Assembly: GCF_020283565.1 (NCBI RefSeq)
Contig: NC_060060.1
Location: forward strand, 60,993,257 to 61,057,256
Reading direction: 5' to 3'
DNA: 64,000 bases
DNA from: Trifolium pratense
Taxonomy: Eukaryota; Streptophyta; Magnoliopsida; Fabales; Fabaceae
In this document: in pieces, positions 32,880 to 43,929 of the stretch
How positions within the stretch are numbered: position 1 is the stretch's first letter
How the letters are laid out: the number at the start of each line of letters is the position of its first letter
Program-made: the position numbers and the translations under genes
Notes under the pieces: model-generated
What the model was told of the DNA's origin: nothing
Database searches by the model: none
Seen by the model: only the letters and a program-made list of their open reading frames with translations

Positions 32880-34984
32880 TCACAAGGACACCTCTTTATT
32901 GAAGACCCAAGAGAATTTATGGTGGATCTTGGTCGATCGGTGGTTATCAAGACGTACTTGGAGTTTCCTTATTCTAGGTGCAAGTCCACACACGAACTCT
33001 TGTGCACATTGTCCTTCACTTGTCAAATTCTCAATCTTCTCCAATTTCCACCGTCCAATTAAGAAATCTAAAATATCAACATAGTCATTAGTCGTGTACA
33101 CGCCAATACGTTGTGCCACAGCGGAAAAATTATCGAAGAGATGTGGGTTCTGCCCGTCATGCATCAAGTGCGCGGGCATTGTAATCTTGCGCCGCATCAT
33201 ATTTGATATGGCTATCATAGTCTCTGTTGGGTCCACTTCTAAAAGCTTCTCAACAATTTTAACGTATGCATTCTCGTGACGCTTCTCATCTGCAGCAATG
33301 GTTCCACACATGCGTGCTAGTACCAAATCACCCCTCTCTCTAGCCAACCGAGCCATGTTTCCATGTGACACAAATGTGGCTCGCTCTTGAAAAGATGCAT
33401 ATACAAAGCCCATGTATGGGTTGTTTTCTGTACCCACATCCTACACCACGAACAATCATTTAGTCAATTTAAAGCATATACAGAGTGCTCTTATGAGCTT
33501 AATTCAGTTGTTAGGGACATTGCATTATATATATAGAATAGGAGAACAAAATTCGAACTTCGATCATCCCACTTATCCACCTTATGAGTTGTTTACGGTA
33601 TCCAAACTATTTATTTTTCACTTGAAGTCAATTTTATTAATAACCTCAATCTCAGGATTATTTGGTAAACCTTGTCCCCACTACCTATGAAGAAGTTAAA
33701 ATAATTAATTTTATATATATAGATTAATTTCACATTAACTAGAAAGTTATTTACAATTAATTTAATAGATTTCATGTAAAAATATTTGTTTTGCTTTTTT
33801 AAATTGTTTCCGTAAGTTTAACTCATTTGATAGGGACATCACACTATATGTGCAGGAGCCCGGGTTCGAACCCGGAACACTCCACCTATTCACCTTTAAG
33901 GTGAATTTTCTAGCCACTAGGCTACTTGACCCAAAAAAAAACATTTTAAATTTAATAAGTACATATCATTGATAATATGTAACATTAAATATTTTTGAAT
34001 TAAACAAATGGTATAATAGGAAGGGTGATGCTAACATTGCATATATTATGCACGAGCCGGAGTTCGAACCCCAGATATTCAATTTGATCACATTTAAGAT
34101 GAAATTTTTAGTCATTATATTACAAGAACAAAAAAAAAAGGAAGGATGATGTTAACATGTACCATAAAAGCACCTGATATAATGTATCAAAATATGGTAT
34201 TTTCGCATTTAATACTACAAATTTTTAATGCTTAAATAGTTGAATGCATAAGTTTCGATATATTTTTTCATATTTATTTTTTTAACATGTGCCATAATAG
34301 AAATACTAACATTAAATAAATATTCAACATGAATGATATACGGTACTGACCAAGATCTCAAGCTTCGGTCTTCAAAAAAGGAAAGATTTAAAGCTTCTTT
34401 TTTTTGCTTATAATAAGTGATGAGATGTAGTATATTACCTGGCCAGCTCCAAGCAAATAATGGATGGATTTTTCAATCATGTGCATATCAACTCGACCAG
34501 AGAGATAGAGATAAGTTTTGAGTAAGTCTCCATGTCTATTTTCTTCAGCAGTCCAAGAGCGTGACCATATAGCCCATGGTGTGAGACTTGAACCACTCTC
34601 GTCCCCAACCCCATCCAACTTGTTTATCCATGTTTGGTATGTAGGCAATGCTTCCTCAGTGATCATATCACCCACCAAAACTACAAGGTAATCGTCTGGA
34701 AGTTCAGCCGTTCGATCCCTTAAAGCCTTCACTTGATCGGTGAACTCACCCGATGACAAAGATGAATCTGGCAACAAGTCATGTGGCTGCCAACATTCCT
34801 CCACAGGTTTGGCTAGTGGCAACACATTTTGTGATACCCAACTCTCTAATGACTTGAAAATTTCTTTCTTCTCAGGTGGCATTGAGTGTGTCTTTTGGGC
34901 TCTTAGCACTGTTTTGGATGAGGCCTTTAGATGGCATTGTGTTGGAGTCCAAGCTCCTAATTGGGTGCACATTGCCATCATCAT
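32880..34984 (-). CDS. Acyl-[acyl-carrier-protein] desaturase B (plastid)
   Basis: Two exons on the minus strand, 34,984-34,439 and 33,440-32,880; 368 aa. The N-terminal ~35 residues ([16 protein letters not shown]...) are transit-peptide-like. Di-iron motifs are intact: [32 protein letters not shown] and [12 protein letters not shown]. The intron falls at the same site as in desaturase A ([15 protein letters not shown]) but is 998 bp and holds SINE-like sequences. It is a paralogue of A from the two-gene duplication, with many substitutions in the C-terminal third (for example [18 protein letters not shown]). The expected reaction is insertion of a cis double bond in acyl-ACP using ferredoxin and oxygen; specificity is unknown. 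Confidence 0.92.
33498..33600 (+). repeat. Decayed SINE-like fragment in the desaturase B intron
   Basis: TAATTCAGTTGTTAGGGACA resembles the A box and AAATTCGAACTTCGAT a decayed B box of the nearby SINE. Confidence 0.4.
33814..33941 (+). repeat. tRNA-derived SINE in the desaturase B intron
   Basis: The A-box-like TTTAACTCATTTGATAGGGA is followed 35 bp later by a clear B box, GGGTTCGAACCC, then a body (TAGCCACTAGGCTACTTGAC) and an A-run. It is too divergent to fold as a tRNA. Confidence 0.65.
34030..34138 (+). repeat. SINE fragment in the desaturase B intron
   Basis: B box GGAGTTCGAACCCC, then TTTTTAGTCATTATATTAC and an A-run. It matches the SINE at 33,814 in layout. Confidence 0.5.
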
Positions 34985-35099
34985 TGTTCGGCTGTTTTGC
35001 TATTGTTCCTTTGTTCTTAGAGAAACAACATTTGTGGAAATTAGAGAACCAAAGCCACCGGTAATATATTACTTACATGTATAGTAGTAAAAGTACAAC

Positions 35100-35535
35100 A
35101 AACATGTGTAATAATAAGTTCATTAAATTTGTAATTTCTTTTTCATATTTTTTAGGATGTAATTCATTTTCCATTCTAAAAATAACTCTTTTTATATTTT
35201 ATTAAAAATATCTTAATCACGTTAATTTATTTACATTATTTTCGTGAAATTTACTTTGATGTTTTTTTTTTCTATTAAATATATTCCTTTAGTTTTAAAA
35301 TAAATGTTACAGATTGACTATATACATCAAGAAAGTTGACAGTATGCTTTTGTTGAGGTTTGTGATTGTACTCACACAAGAAACTTGAAGAAAATAATAT
35401 ATCGCGGATAAAAGAGATTTTTCTACAAAGTCACAATCAAATAAATTTTCTCATCAACTTTTCTATACAAAATCATCGTCAAGTAAAGCTCCCGATCAAC
35501 TATATATAACATTAATTGGTCTCCTTTGTCTCGGA
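35100..35535. other. Non-coding stretch
   Basis: AT-rich upstream region of desaturase B. No gene seen. Confidence 0.4.
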
Positions 35536-35846
35536 TATAATTGTCGGGGAGAGGTATATGTGTTTTGCCCTCTTTTTTCATTTACTATGGTTTTGTCCCA
35601 TTGGGTTTTTTTAGTAAGATTTTTAACGAGACAGTTCAAACACAAAGAATGTTCAAACACAAAGAATGTTATACTCTTTTTCCTTCACTAGAATTTTTTC
35701 CCACTGGATTTTTTCTAGTAAGGTTTTAATGAGGTATATCCTCGATGAACAACCAAGGGGAGTGTTATTAATATTATTAGTGGATGTCCATATAGGTAAT
35801 TGGCTCACATAATTAGCCCATTATATTTACCTATATATATATATAT

Positions 35847-37449
35847 GGGGGCTGCTAACTTAGACCCAGTTGGGTCTAAGTTAGTAAGGTGCACCTTTTC
35901 AGTTGGACAAAAATACCCATTCTTTTTAATTAATTAACCAAACTACCATCAATGGACGCGGATCCAGTGTCGCGCGCGTACCGCAGGACCATGGTTACAA
36001 ACCGTTGATTTCCATCAGACAGCCAAGATCTGATCTCATCAAGACTGTCTGATCAATCAGACAGCCCAGATCATCCGAATCCATCAGATTCCAGCGCGTG
36101 CACCACACTGGATTACACCCTGGAGAGAGAAGAATCTACTTTTTAAAAGCAGGACACGTGTCGCTGTCTGATCGGCTGGGCGTGATTTTTTTCCATTTAA
36201 TACTTTGAACTCAATTATTTCATTGTAAATTATTTTTTTTTTTTATACCAAAATTCATAATTTTTTTTTTCTCTACAAATAGAGACTTGGTTCGTTTGAT
36301 TTGGACACAGAAATAAAAACCCAATTTTTCACTACTTAATCTCATTTTTCACTACCTTACATCAACTCACTGAAACCATTCTACCAGCAAAATGGTTTCA
36401 GATTACAACTCTCTGAAACCATTGTACCAGATAAATGGTTTCAGAAGCAAACACAATTAATAAATTACTCACTGAAACCATTCTACCAGTAAAATGGTTT
36501 CAGAATACAACTATGTGCAACCATTCTACAAGTTAAATGGTTTCAGAAGCAAATAACTAATAATCAACTTACTGAAACCATTCTACCAGCAAAATGGTTT
36601 CAGATTACAACTCTCTGAAACCATTGTACCAGATAAATGGTTTCAGAAGCAAACACAATTAATAAATTACTCATTGAAACCATTCTACCAGTAAAATAGT
36701 TTCAGAATACAACTATGTGCAACCATTCTACCTGTAAAATGGTTTCAGAAGCAAACACTAGTTTTTAATTACCGTTTTATCTCATTTAATTAACTAAAAA
36801 TAGTTTCAGGTCTCCAAAAATTTCATAAAATATACCAAAAGTTTCAGAATATTATCTACTATTTTCCTGGTATAATGGTTTCAGTGAGTTGGTTGAGTGG
36901 TGCGTGTTAAATTACAACACACAAGTAACATATTTAGTAGACAAAAAATGAGATTAAGGTAGTGAAAAATTGCATTTTTTTTTCGGTGTCCAAATCAAAC
37001 GAACCAAGTCTCTATTTGTAGAAAAAAAAATTATGAATTTTGGTATAAAAAAAAAAAAAATTAATTTACAACGAAATAATTGAGTTCAAAGTATTAAATG
37101 AACAAAAATCACGTCCAGCCAACCATTGTGTGACACGTGTCCTACTTTTAAAAAGCAAATTTTTCTCTCTCCAGGGTGTAATCCAGTGTGGTGCACGCGC
37201 TGGAATCTGATGGATCAGGATGATCTGGGCTGTCGGATTGATCAGACAGTCTTGATGAGATCAGATCTTGGCTGTCTGATGGAAATCAACGGTCTGTAAC
37301 CATGGTCCTTCGGTACGCGCACGACACTGGATCCGCGTCCATTGATGGGTATTTTGGTTAATTAATTAAAAAGAATGGGTATTTTGGTCCAATTGAAAAG
37401 GTGCACCTTGCTAACTTAGACCTAACTAGGGTCTAAGTTAGAAAACCCC
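35847..37449. mobile_element. 1.6-kb foldback element with ~500-bp inverted arms
   Basis: GGGGCTGCTAACTTAGACCC on the left pairs with the complement of the right end (CTAAGTTAGAAAACCCC), and the arms stay complementary for about 500 bp: ...AAGGTGCACC, AATGGACGCGGATCC, ATCAGACAGCC, ACACGTGTC, CTCTACAAATAGAGACTTGG. It inserted in a (TA)n run inside a copia LTR. TATATATAT on both sides may be a 9-bp duplication but cannot be told from the run. No coding sequence. The middle carries palindromic repeats. Confidence 0.85.
36370..36750. repeat. Palindromic tandem repeats in the foldback centre
   Basis: Eight units of CTGAAACCATT-N10-AATGGTTTCAG (with variants) spaced about 45-60 bp, starting near 36,370, 36,413, 36,469, 36,511, 36,571, 36,614, 36,671 and 36,717. 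Units 1-4 and 5-8 form two similar 200-bp blocks. Confidence 0.85.
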
Positions 37450-37525
37450 TATATATATATATATATATATATATTATGTATCATTGTAATGTAACTTTAA
37501 TCTTAGTGGTGAATAATACAGACTA

Positions 37526-37773
37526 CTCCCTCTGACCTTGTTTATAAGCAAATTAAAAGTCAATCAAAAAATTTGTCTTCAACTATAAGCAAAAGTTACC
37601 ATAAACTACTTTATTTAATGTTATTCTTCCCAAAGTACTCCATTAATTGTTCTATTTTTTATATGACTGCATAATTTTAATGCAAATTTAATATATTGTA
37701 AGAAATAATTTAGTAAAAATAATAAATTTCTTAATGAAACAATATAATTTTACTTATGAACAATCAGAGGGAG
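37526..37773. mobile_element. Stowaway MITE
   Basis: CTCCCTCTGACCTTGTTTAT at the left and ATGAACAATCAGAGGGAG at the right, flanked by TA (37,524-37,525 and 37,774-37,775). 248 bp. Confidence 0.85.
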
Positions 37774-37860
37774 TATCAAATGTTAGTTGTTTTAGTGATG
37801 ATTGACGCTGAGTTTGTTAGGAAGAACCACAGTTCTATCTGCCACAACTGCATTTAGGAG

Positions 37861-38854
37861 GAGACTGAAATTACTTAATAGCAAAACTCGCTCCGAATTC
37901 TGGACTACTAGAACTCCCTTCTTCTAGATGGCAGAGGTTGAAAAAAGAAAACCAAGGGAGTACCTTTTTTCTCTCTTCCTCGCTCTTGTTTAGGTCAATT
38001 TATAACAGTTTTGATCATATTGTTAGAATTAATTGCTCTCAACTAATATGCAGTACATAGTACTTATGCTTGTTACCAAAAAACCAATATAGTTATGCTG
38101 ATTGATTAGTATTCCGTACAATCATAGCTACTGCGCGCATAACTGTTTTCAAACCATGTTGATGTCGTTGTTACATGTGACTATCCTTGATTCCAATTGT
38201 AAACACAATTAATGCTTGAATGACAACTTTTTATAGTATGTTACGTAGCACAATTTTCAAGATGAAATTTCTTTATTTATATGGTTAATTAGTGTACTGG
38301 GTGTACTCTTTAACATTTTTCTTTTATAAAAGGTTAACATATTTGGCTTGTGGAAAATCAAGTCAATGGTGTGTTGATACAATTAGGGTTACACAAAGTG
38401 TTTTAGGCATGAAGTTGTTCAGGTGGCACACGAGCATTGATAGACATGGATGCAAGGTGTGTGATAATTGCGTGCGGACATTATTTGTCATTTATGCAAG
38501 GTAAACGGTTATCTCGATGACTGATGAACTTTTGGAGAAAGCCAACATGAAATTTGCACCATAAATTTTTTAGCATGGTTTTTGGATATTGAAATTCTTT
38601 GGATAGTTTAGTTCCAAGTGAAGAAATTTTTTGAGATGGTTTAGTTCCAAGTGAAGTGTACTCTTTATGGTGGACTATTTGTCGGTATAGACAATGAGAA
38701 TTATCATTGTCGGTGAAGACAATGAAGATTAAAGATCATTACAATCAAGGTGAAAACTCCAAAATATTTATTCTTTGATTGTCGATTTTCACAACGTGGA
38801 AACTCCAAAACGTTTATTCTTATGTGAACTCCAAAATCTCTATTAAAGACCATT
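37861..38854. other. Non-coding stretch
   Basis: No coding sequence or defined repeat recognised upstream of the desaturase relic. Confidence 0.4.
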
Positions 38855-39066
38855 ACCAATTGAGGGAATCTGGCAACCACATGATTTGTTGGCACACTCA
38901 TCACTGCCGTTGGACGAGTTCATCGATCAAATATTGAAGGCCTTAAGTATCGAACTACTCACAAGTTTTCAGATAATTATTTAGTATTTTCGGTGGATAG
39001 CATAATCACTGAGGAAACATTGCCTATATACCATGGTTAAACAAGTCTCACACCATGGATTATATG
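38855..39066 (+). pseudogene. Acyl-ACP desaturase gene fragment
   Basis: Base-level similarity to desaturase A/B exon 1: ACCAATTGAGG...TCTGGCAACCACATGATTTGTTGGC, GACGAGTTCATCGATCAAAT, AAGGCCTTAAG, GATAATTATTTAGTA, ATCACTGAGGAA...CATTGCC and TCAAGTCTCACACCATGG. In-frame stops and short deletions make it non-functional, and the rest of the gene is missing. It lies on the opposite strand to the two intact copies and is broken on the right by a TIR element. Confidence 0.75.
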
Positions 39067-39067
39067 T

Positions 39068-39570
39068 AGGGGCGGAGCCACGAATCAAACTTAAGGGGGC
39101 TAAGTTTTAAGTACAAGAAATACTCAAAATGCAAGATAAAGTACACAATCTGATTAATGCTATAGGATAAAAACCAATACAAAACTCATTTTAGCACATG
39201 AACTAGTTCTAGCACCGTTGACAAAACAATACACAAGTTTTACACACCAAAACAGCCAAAAAAGACAAGCAACCACAATTACTAACTAAACATAATTAAA
39301 CATATTGACTCAAAAGCCTCATTCCAAACATAGCTCATACTTGAACATTTTTTTAACATAAAAGACAAAGACCCAATAGATATATAGTACTCCCTCTAGT
39401 CTTTTTTATATAAGAGAATTGAGTCAACAAAAATTGATCTATTTAAACTAAATTATGAATCAAATACATTAATTTTTATTGACTTAATTATTACTTATAT
39501 AAAAAAAACTTAATATAATACTAATATTATAAAATTATAGAAAAACTTGGGGGGACCACAGCCACCCCTG
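39068..39570. mobile_element. TIR element with AGGGGCGGAGCCA ends
   Basis: AGGGGCGGAGCCAC at the left and, complemented, CAGGGGTGGCTGTGG at the right; about 500 bp and no coding. The ends resemble hAT-type terminal repeats. A clean 8-bp duplication was not found. Confidence 0.5.
39390..39513. mobile_element. Truncated Stowaway MITE
   Basis: Begins CTCCCTCTAGTCTTTTTTAT after TA. The right half (TATTTTTATTGACTTAA...) pairs internally, but the GGAGGGAG end is lost. Confidence 0.5.
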
Positions 39571-41030
39571 CATGGAGAAATAAAACTTATTTCTTTCTTT
39601 TGATTGAAAATATAGTCTATTATATTTTATTGGAGTAGGGTCGGTAATCACAACATATAACTCTAAAATCGACAACCAGAAAATAAATACTATGTGAAAA
39701 TAATGCCATTAGTGTGTTGTCAAATATAAATAGCGGAAATTAACGATGTGAAAAAATATCAGATGTTAAAAAAAATTGGACATTAAACAACAATTATTAC
39801 GTCTAAAACTGGAAAACTCCCCTTAAAATAGTGCTTACCCAACACATGCATGCATCAAATTCTTAAGATTTACACAAGTAGAAATTTGAATCAAATGCAC
39901 AACACAAACAACAAAATTTTCTTCCAATTGTGCAACTAATGATGAAACAAAATTAAAATAATCAGAAGTAACTTCATTAATTGGTAGATTTTGGTTTGGC
40001 TGAACCCTCCTCACTTAAATAATGAAGGAGCCCCAATCAAATAACCAACAACTATTTTTGATGTGATTTTTGATGTTTTTGAATTATTTTTTGATTGATT
40101 TCTTTTTAAAAAATACTATAATTTTAATAATTAAAATATTTTATAAAATAAGTTTTATTGAATTAAAAATAAATAATGACATGAATATTAAATTTGTCCA
40201 CGTGGACGCTGATATACATTAATGACAATGACACATCAACAAAATTAGCCATAAAATGAGATGGGAGATCAAAACTCAAAAAAAGTTAAAATTGGAGACT
40301 AAAAAATTGGTTTTTAAAATAGGGGATCAAAACTTTATTTTTTTAAAAATAGGAGGATTAAAAAAGTGCATTTAAACCTTTCTATTTTTATGTATGTCCT
40401 AAACAGTTTGCATACAACTTTCTATTTTTGTAAGCCATAAATTTCATTGATAAAAAACAGATTGTAAACCATAAATTTCATTGATAACCTTTTGTACTAT
40501 TATCAACTGCAAAATTGTGGCCCCACAATTGCTTGAATGAGATTGATTGTATTTGTCGTGAACCATGGATTAATGTTGTGTTCTCTAATGGCACTGTATA
40601 TGAACAATGTTACATTACATATATAGCTATATTATTAATGGATATATTGAATATGAATGATGATGTTTGTTTGGATTTCTTTAAAGATCAATAGGAATAT
40701 TCATTCCGCACCAAACGGACAACAAAATTCAATCAGAGTTAGGTACTCCTTTAATTAAGCAAATATTTTCTTTTAGATTAATTAAATAGTTGAAATATTT
40801 GATTTTTAATATTAGATTTAGTTGATTGCTTCGAAAAAAAATATTAGATTTAGTTTATTTTTCACTCTTCATTTATATATTTCTCGATTGGAGCTCTGAT
40901 TTTGACCCTTAATGACGCATAAAAATTTCCATAACTGTTTTAAATTGCTTTGGACACTTAGAACACACTAAAAACTCAAATTAACGATTAAAATTATCAA
41001 AATCATGGATTAATTTTTTATTTTTTGAGT
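39571..41030. other. Non-coding stretch
   Basis: AT-rich. A decayed MITE-like segment (GGAGATCAAAACT...GGGGATCAAAACTT) lies at 40,260-40,380. No gene seen. Confidence 0.4.
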
Positions 41031-41031
41031 C

Positions 41032-41881
41032 AGGATGCGTTGACACCAAGTGTCAAACTTTAATTTGACACCAAATCTTGTCTATTTATTTTTATTGATC
41101 TAAAGGTTCATATTTATTTACTTAAAATTTCACATGATCATTACTTTCCCAAATCATAGCAAATTAGTTACTCTCTTTTATCATCTCCTTCTAAGTTTCA
41201 CTGCTTTTGGGTATATTGTTATTATTGCTGCCCATTTATTTTTTTTCTTCCTCCTCTCTACGGTTGGTTCTCTAACAATAAAAATTGTTTGAAATCTATA
41301 TTATTGTTGCCAATATATTTCCCCCCTCTATGCCATTTGTTCTCTAATATTCCTTTAGGATTCAAATTTGGGAATTGAAATATTAAGGAGAATTATAATT
41401 TAACAACAAATCTGATAATTTGATAAACTCAATTGTCACAATTAAAATCTCACATATCAAATCAATCTCATCCAAAATATATTTCTAAAATCCTAGATTC
41501 ATTGCTTCTCTCCAATTGGGATTGTTTTAATAAATTTTGCATAAATTGTTAACGTGAACAGTGATCCAATGGAGAGGCAAACTAGTAATCATAAGAAGAG
41601 AATGATTGAGTGTGTGGTAGAGAAACTAGTAATCATAAGAAGAAAATGAACAACGAGTATCACCAGTTTACTACACCGGACCATGTTTCTTTAGGTTTGA
41701 GTTTTTTTTTTATTTTATAAGAGTAGGTCTGAGATTTTCAATTGAGAAATAAATAATAGTATGTGATAATGCTCAAAAAATAGAACCACGTATTAATTAT
41801 GAGCTTTTTGATCAAATAAAATAAACGGTTTAAATTTGATGTCAAACTTTAATTTGACACCTGGTGTCAACGGATCCTAAC
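41032..41881. mobile_element. 850-bp non-autonomous element with ~50-bp terminal inverted repeats
   Basis: GGATGCGTTGACACCAAGTG and TCAAACTTTAATTTGACACC at the left are mirrored at the right (GTCAAACTTTAATTTGACAC, then CTGGTGTCAACGGATCCT). The interior is AT-rich and non-coding. No obvious target duplication. Confidence 0.65.
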
Positions 41882-42468
41882 TCTTATTTTTTTGGTGAAT
41901 CATAGATTTAATCTTAACTTTCCCTTTTAAGTGAAGAATAACAACAATAACAATTTTTTTAGAACTTTATCAATGAATATCAACAATTTTCAGACATGAT
42001 AATCTACTTCTTCTTTTTTTTTGGTTACAAAACATGAATCTACTAATATAATAAAATTGATTACTATCAATATAAAAAAAAAAATTTGATTACTACGAAA
42101 TTTATTAATTTGTCCTTATTTGTTTTAATAATATTTCAAATTTTATATCATTCATTGTAATTTTACTCTATTAATAAGATATGAACAAAATAAAAATATG
42201 AATCTATGCATAGAAATAGGAACAAAAAAAATTATAGGAAGTTTAAAAAAAATAAAAAAATAAAAAGAAACTATAAAAAGATTATAGAAAGTTTAGTAAA
42301 TAAAAAAAGATTATAGAAAGAATAATATGTACGTTTATTCTAATTAGAATCAACCATTAATAATAATATAATAAACTATAAAAATAAGAACCAAAATAAA
42401 CTATAAAAAAACTCATAAATTTCCACTTTTTAGATTAGTGGGGACTTATAAATTATCATAAAACTTTA

Positions 42469-42617
42469 CTCCGTCCGACCTTAATCATAAGCAAATTTCC
42501 ACTTTTTAGATTTATTGGATAATTAATGTATCTGAGCTTAATTTTTGACCAGATACGTTAGATTTCTAATGAATCTAAAAAGTGGAAATTTACTTACAAT
42601 TATAAGGCCGGAGGGAG
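42469..42617. mobile_element. Stowaway MITE
   Basis: CTCCGTCCGACCTTAATCAT to TTATAAGGCCGGAGGGAG, flanked by TA on both sides, with a near-complete hairpin (AAATTTCCACTTTTTAGATT and its complement). 149 bp. Confidence 0.88.
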
Positions 42618-42619
42618 TA

Positions 42620-43254
42620 TTTATTTGCATAAACTATTTTTCATAAGCTCAAAAATAAGTCTTGCCAAACGGACCCTTAATAAGTTTTACAATAAATAAC
42701 ACAATAATTTCACTTATATTTTAACAATATTTTATATGACAAATTTATTTTCTACCTTAATATAATGACAAACTTAAATGTCAAATAAAAGTCAATAAAT
42801 TTGTGCAAATACAAAGGCCTCTAAACTAATTTATGAATTAAAAAAGGTAACAACAACGGAAACTCATAAACAAGACCAAAAACATCAAAATAAAAGGGAG
42901 GGGAAGGAGGATACAGTGTTCTTCTACGAGAGAGGATTCTCTCAAGTGGAAAAAAAATTGAGGAAATAATGTGGCCTTTTAGAACATTAGATTATAAATG
43001 TAGGACAATATTTAAATTTAAAAGAAATGAAGAAAAATTAATTATGATTGAGATGTAAAAATTGAGAAAAATTGAGAGGATTCATTCTCGTTCCTCTACT
43101 ACTCTAATGGATTAACATGTGTCCTATTGTGAATACACACTCACCCCATTACTTTAGGAAGTGGACTTTCGAAGGTTGTTCGGGAGGAGCGGTCGAGCAG
43201 GGCACCAATATCTTAGGGGCACAAAAATTATTATTTTTTAGCATGTATGTGTGC

Positions 43255-43257
<3 letters not shown>
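42620..43257. other. Non-coding stretch
   Basis: AT-rich. No gene or defined element recognised. Confidence 0.4.

Positions 43258-43315
<58 letters not shown>
43258..43315. repeat. (TA)n microsatellite
   Basis: About 29 TA units immediately upstream of the Tat element. Confidence 0.95.
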
Positions 43316-43317
<2 letters not shown>

Positions 43318-43339
43318 AGGACAAGCATAAACTCTAAAA

Positions 43340-43845
43340 TAAATTAAGCTTCTGAGTTTGATAGTGGACTGGGCAATGGGCTTAAGGACATATCCAATAA
43401 GCCCAATTAATATAAGAAGGAGGATAGGCCCAAATCAAGCAAACCCTAAATATCCATTAGGCGACAAGTGGCCAAGGCGTGGCTAACAACAGCGTGGCAA
43501 CGCCCGGAAGGGTAATCCCGTACCGTATAAATATCTTCTTCTTCAATGTGTTAACTGATTGACTTGAGAAGGAAGAAACCAACTTCCCATAACCGCCATA
43601 GCTTGGAGACCAAGGTTATCATCCCTACCTTCCCGCTGTACCACCGAAGAAGTCTTTAAGGACCGGATTTCTAGGAATCTTAGCTTGGAGAAGAAGGCTA
43701 AGCAGTCTATAAATAGCTTCATACTTTCATTTGTAAAGGGGAGAACTTCTGACTTATAAAACTCTCAGGGTTGTTGGGATTGGACCAAGTGTAATCACAT
43801 TTCAATAATCAATAATACAACCCCCTTTGAGTTTTTACCAGAACA
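43340..43845 (+). repeat. Probable 5' LTR of the Tat element (start uncertain)
   Basis: It ends ...GTTTTTACCAGAACA directly before a primer-binding-site-like TGGCGCCCACCG. A TATA-like GTATAAATATC lies at 43,524 and AATAATCAATAATAC poly(A)-signal-like words near the end. The start cannot be fixed because the 3' LTR is not in the window. Confidence 0.6.
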
Positions 43846-43848
43846 TTT

Positions 43849-43866
43849 TGGCGCCCACCGCGGGGC
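43849..43866 (+). promoter_or_regulatory. Primer binding site of the Tat element
   Basis: TGGCGCCCACCGCGGGGC begins 3 bp after the LTR's terminal CA. The TGGCGCC start is typical for Tat elements. Confidence 0.7.
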
Positions 43867-43929
43867 TGCGGTAAAAACATTTGATCCCAGCCTATCACAT
43901 CGAACTAGACAGAAATTAAACATCTCCAC

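Larger units (their letters stand above)
29783..35050. repeat. Two-gene segmental duplication, copy 2
   Basis: Same gene content, order and orientation as 19,065-24,330. Introns are longer here (1,450 bp against 337 bp in the phytocyanin; 998 bp against 120 bp in the desaturase) because of LINE, SINE and AT-rich insertions. Confidence 0.8.
35540..37860 (+). mobile_element. Ty1/copia relic: 3' end and LTR with two nested insertions
   Basis: 35,580-35,760 has the style of a copia 3' end: twice CCCA(T/C)TGG(G/A)TTTTT, AGTAAGGTTTTAATGAGG, and CCAAGGGGAG as a polypurine tract just before TGTTATTAATATTATT, the probable LTR start at 35,763. The LTR continues after the foldback insertion with TGTATCATTGTAATGTAACT and GTGAATAATACAGA, and is then broken by a Stowaway at 37,526. 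The 3' end is not clear. Confidence 0.6.

Noticed and set aside
33861..33880. tRNA gene suggested by GGGTTCGAACCC
   Set aside because: The B box is good, but there is no acceptor stem or anticodon arm. The A-run and repeated relatives nearby fit a tRNA-derived SINE.
43117..43347. Small protein ending in a Tyr/Ile repeat
   Set aside because: Produced by the (TA)n microsatellite.
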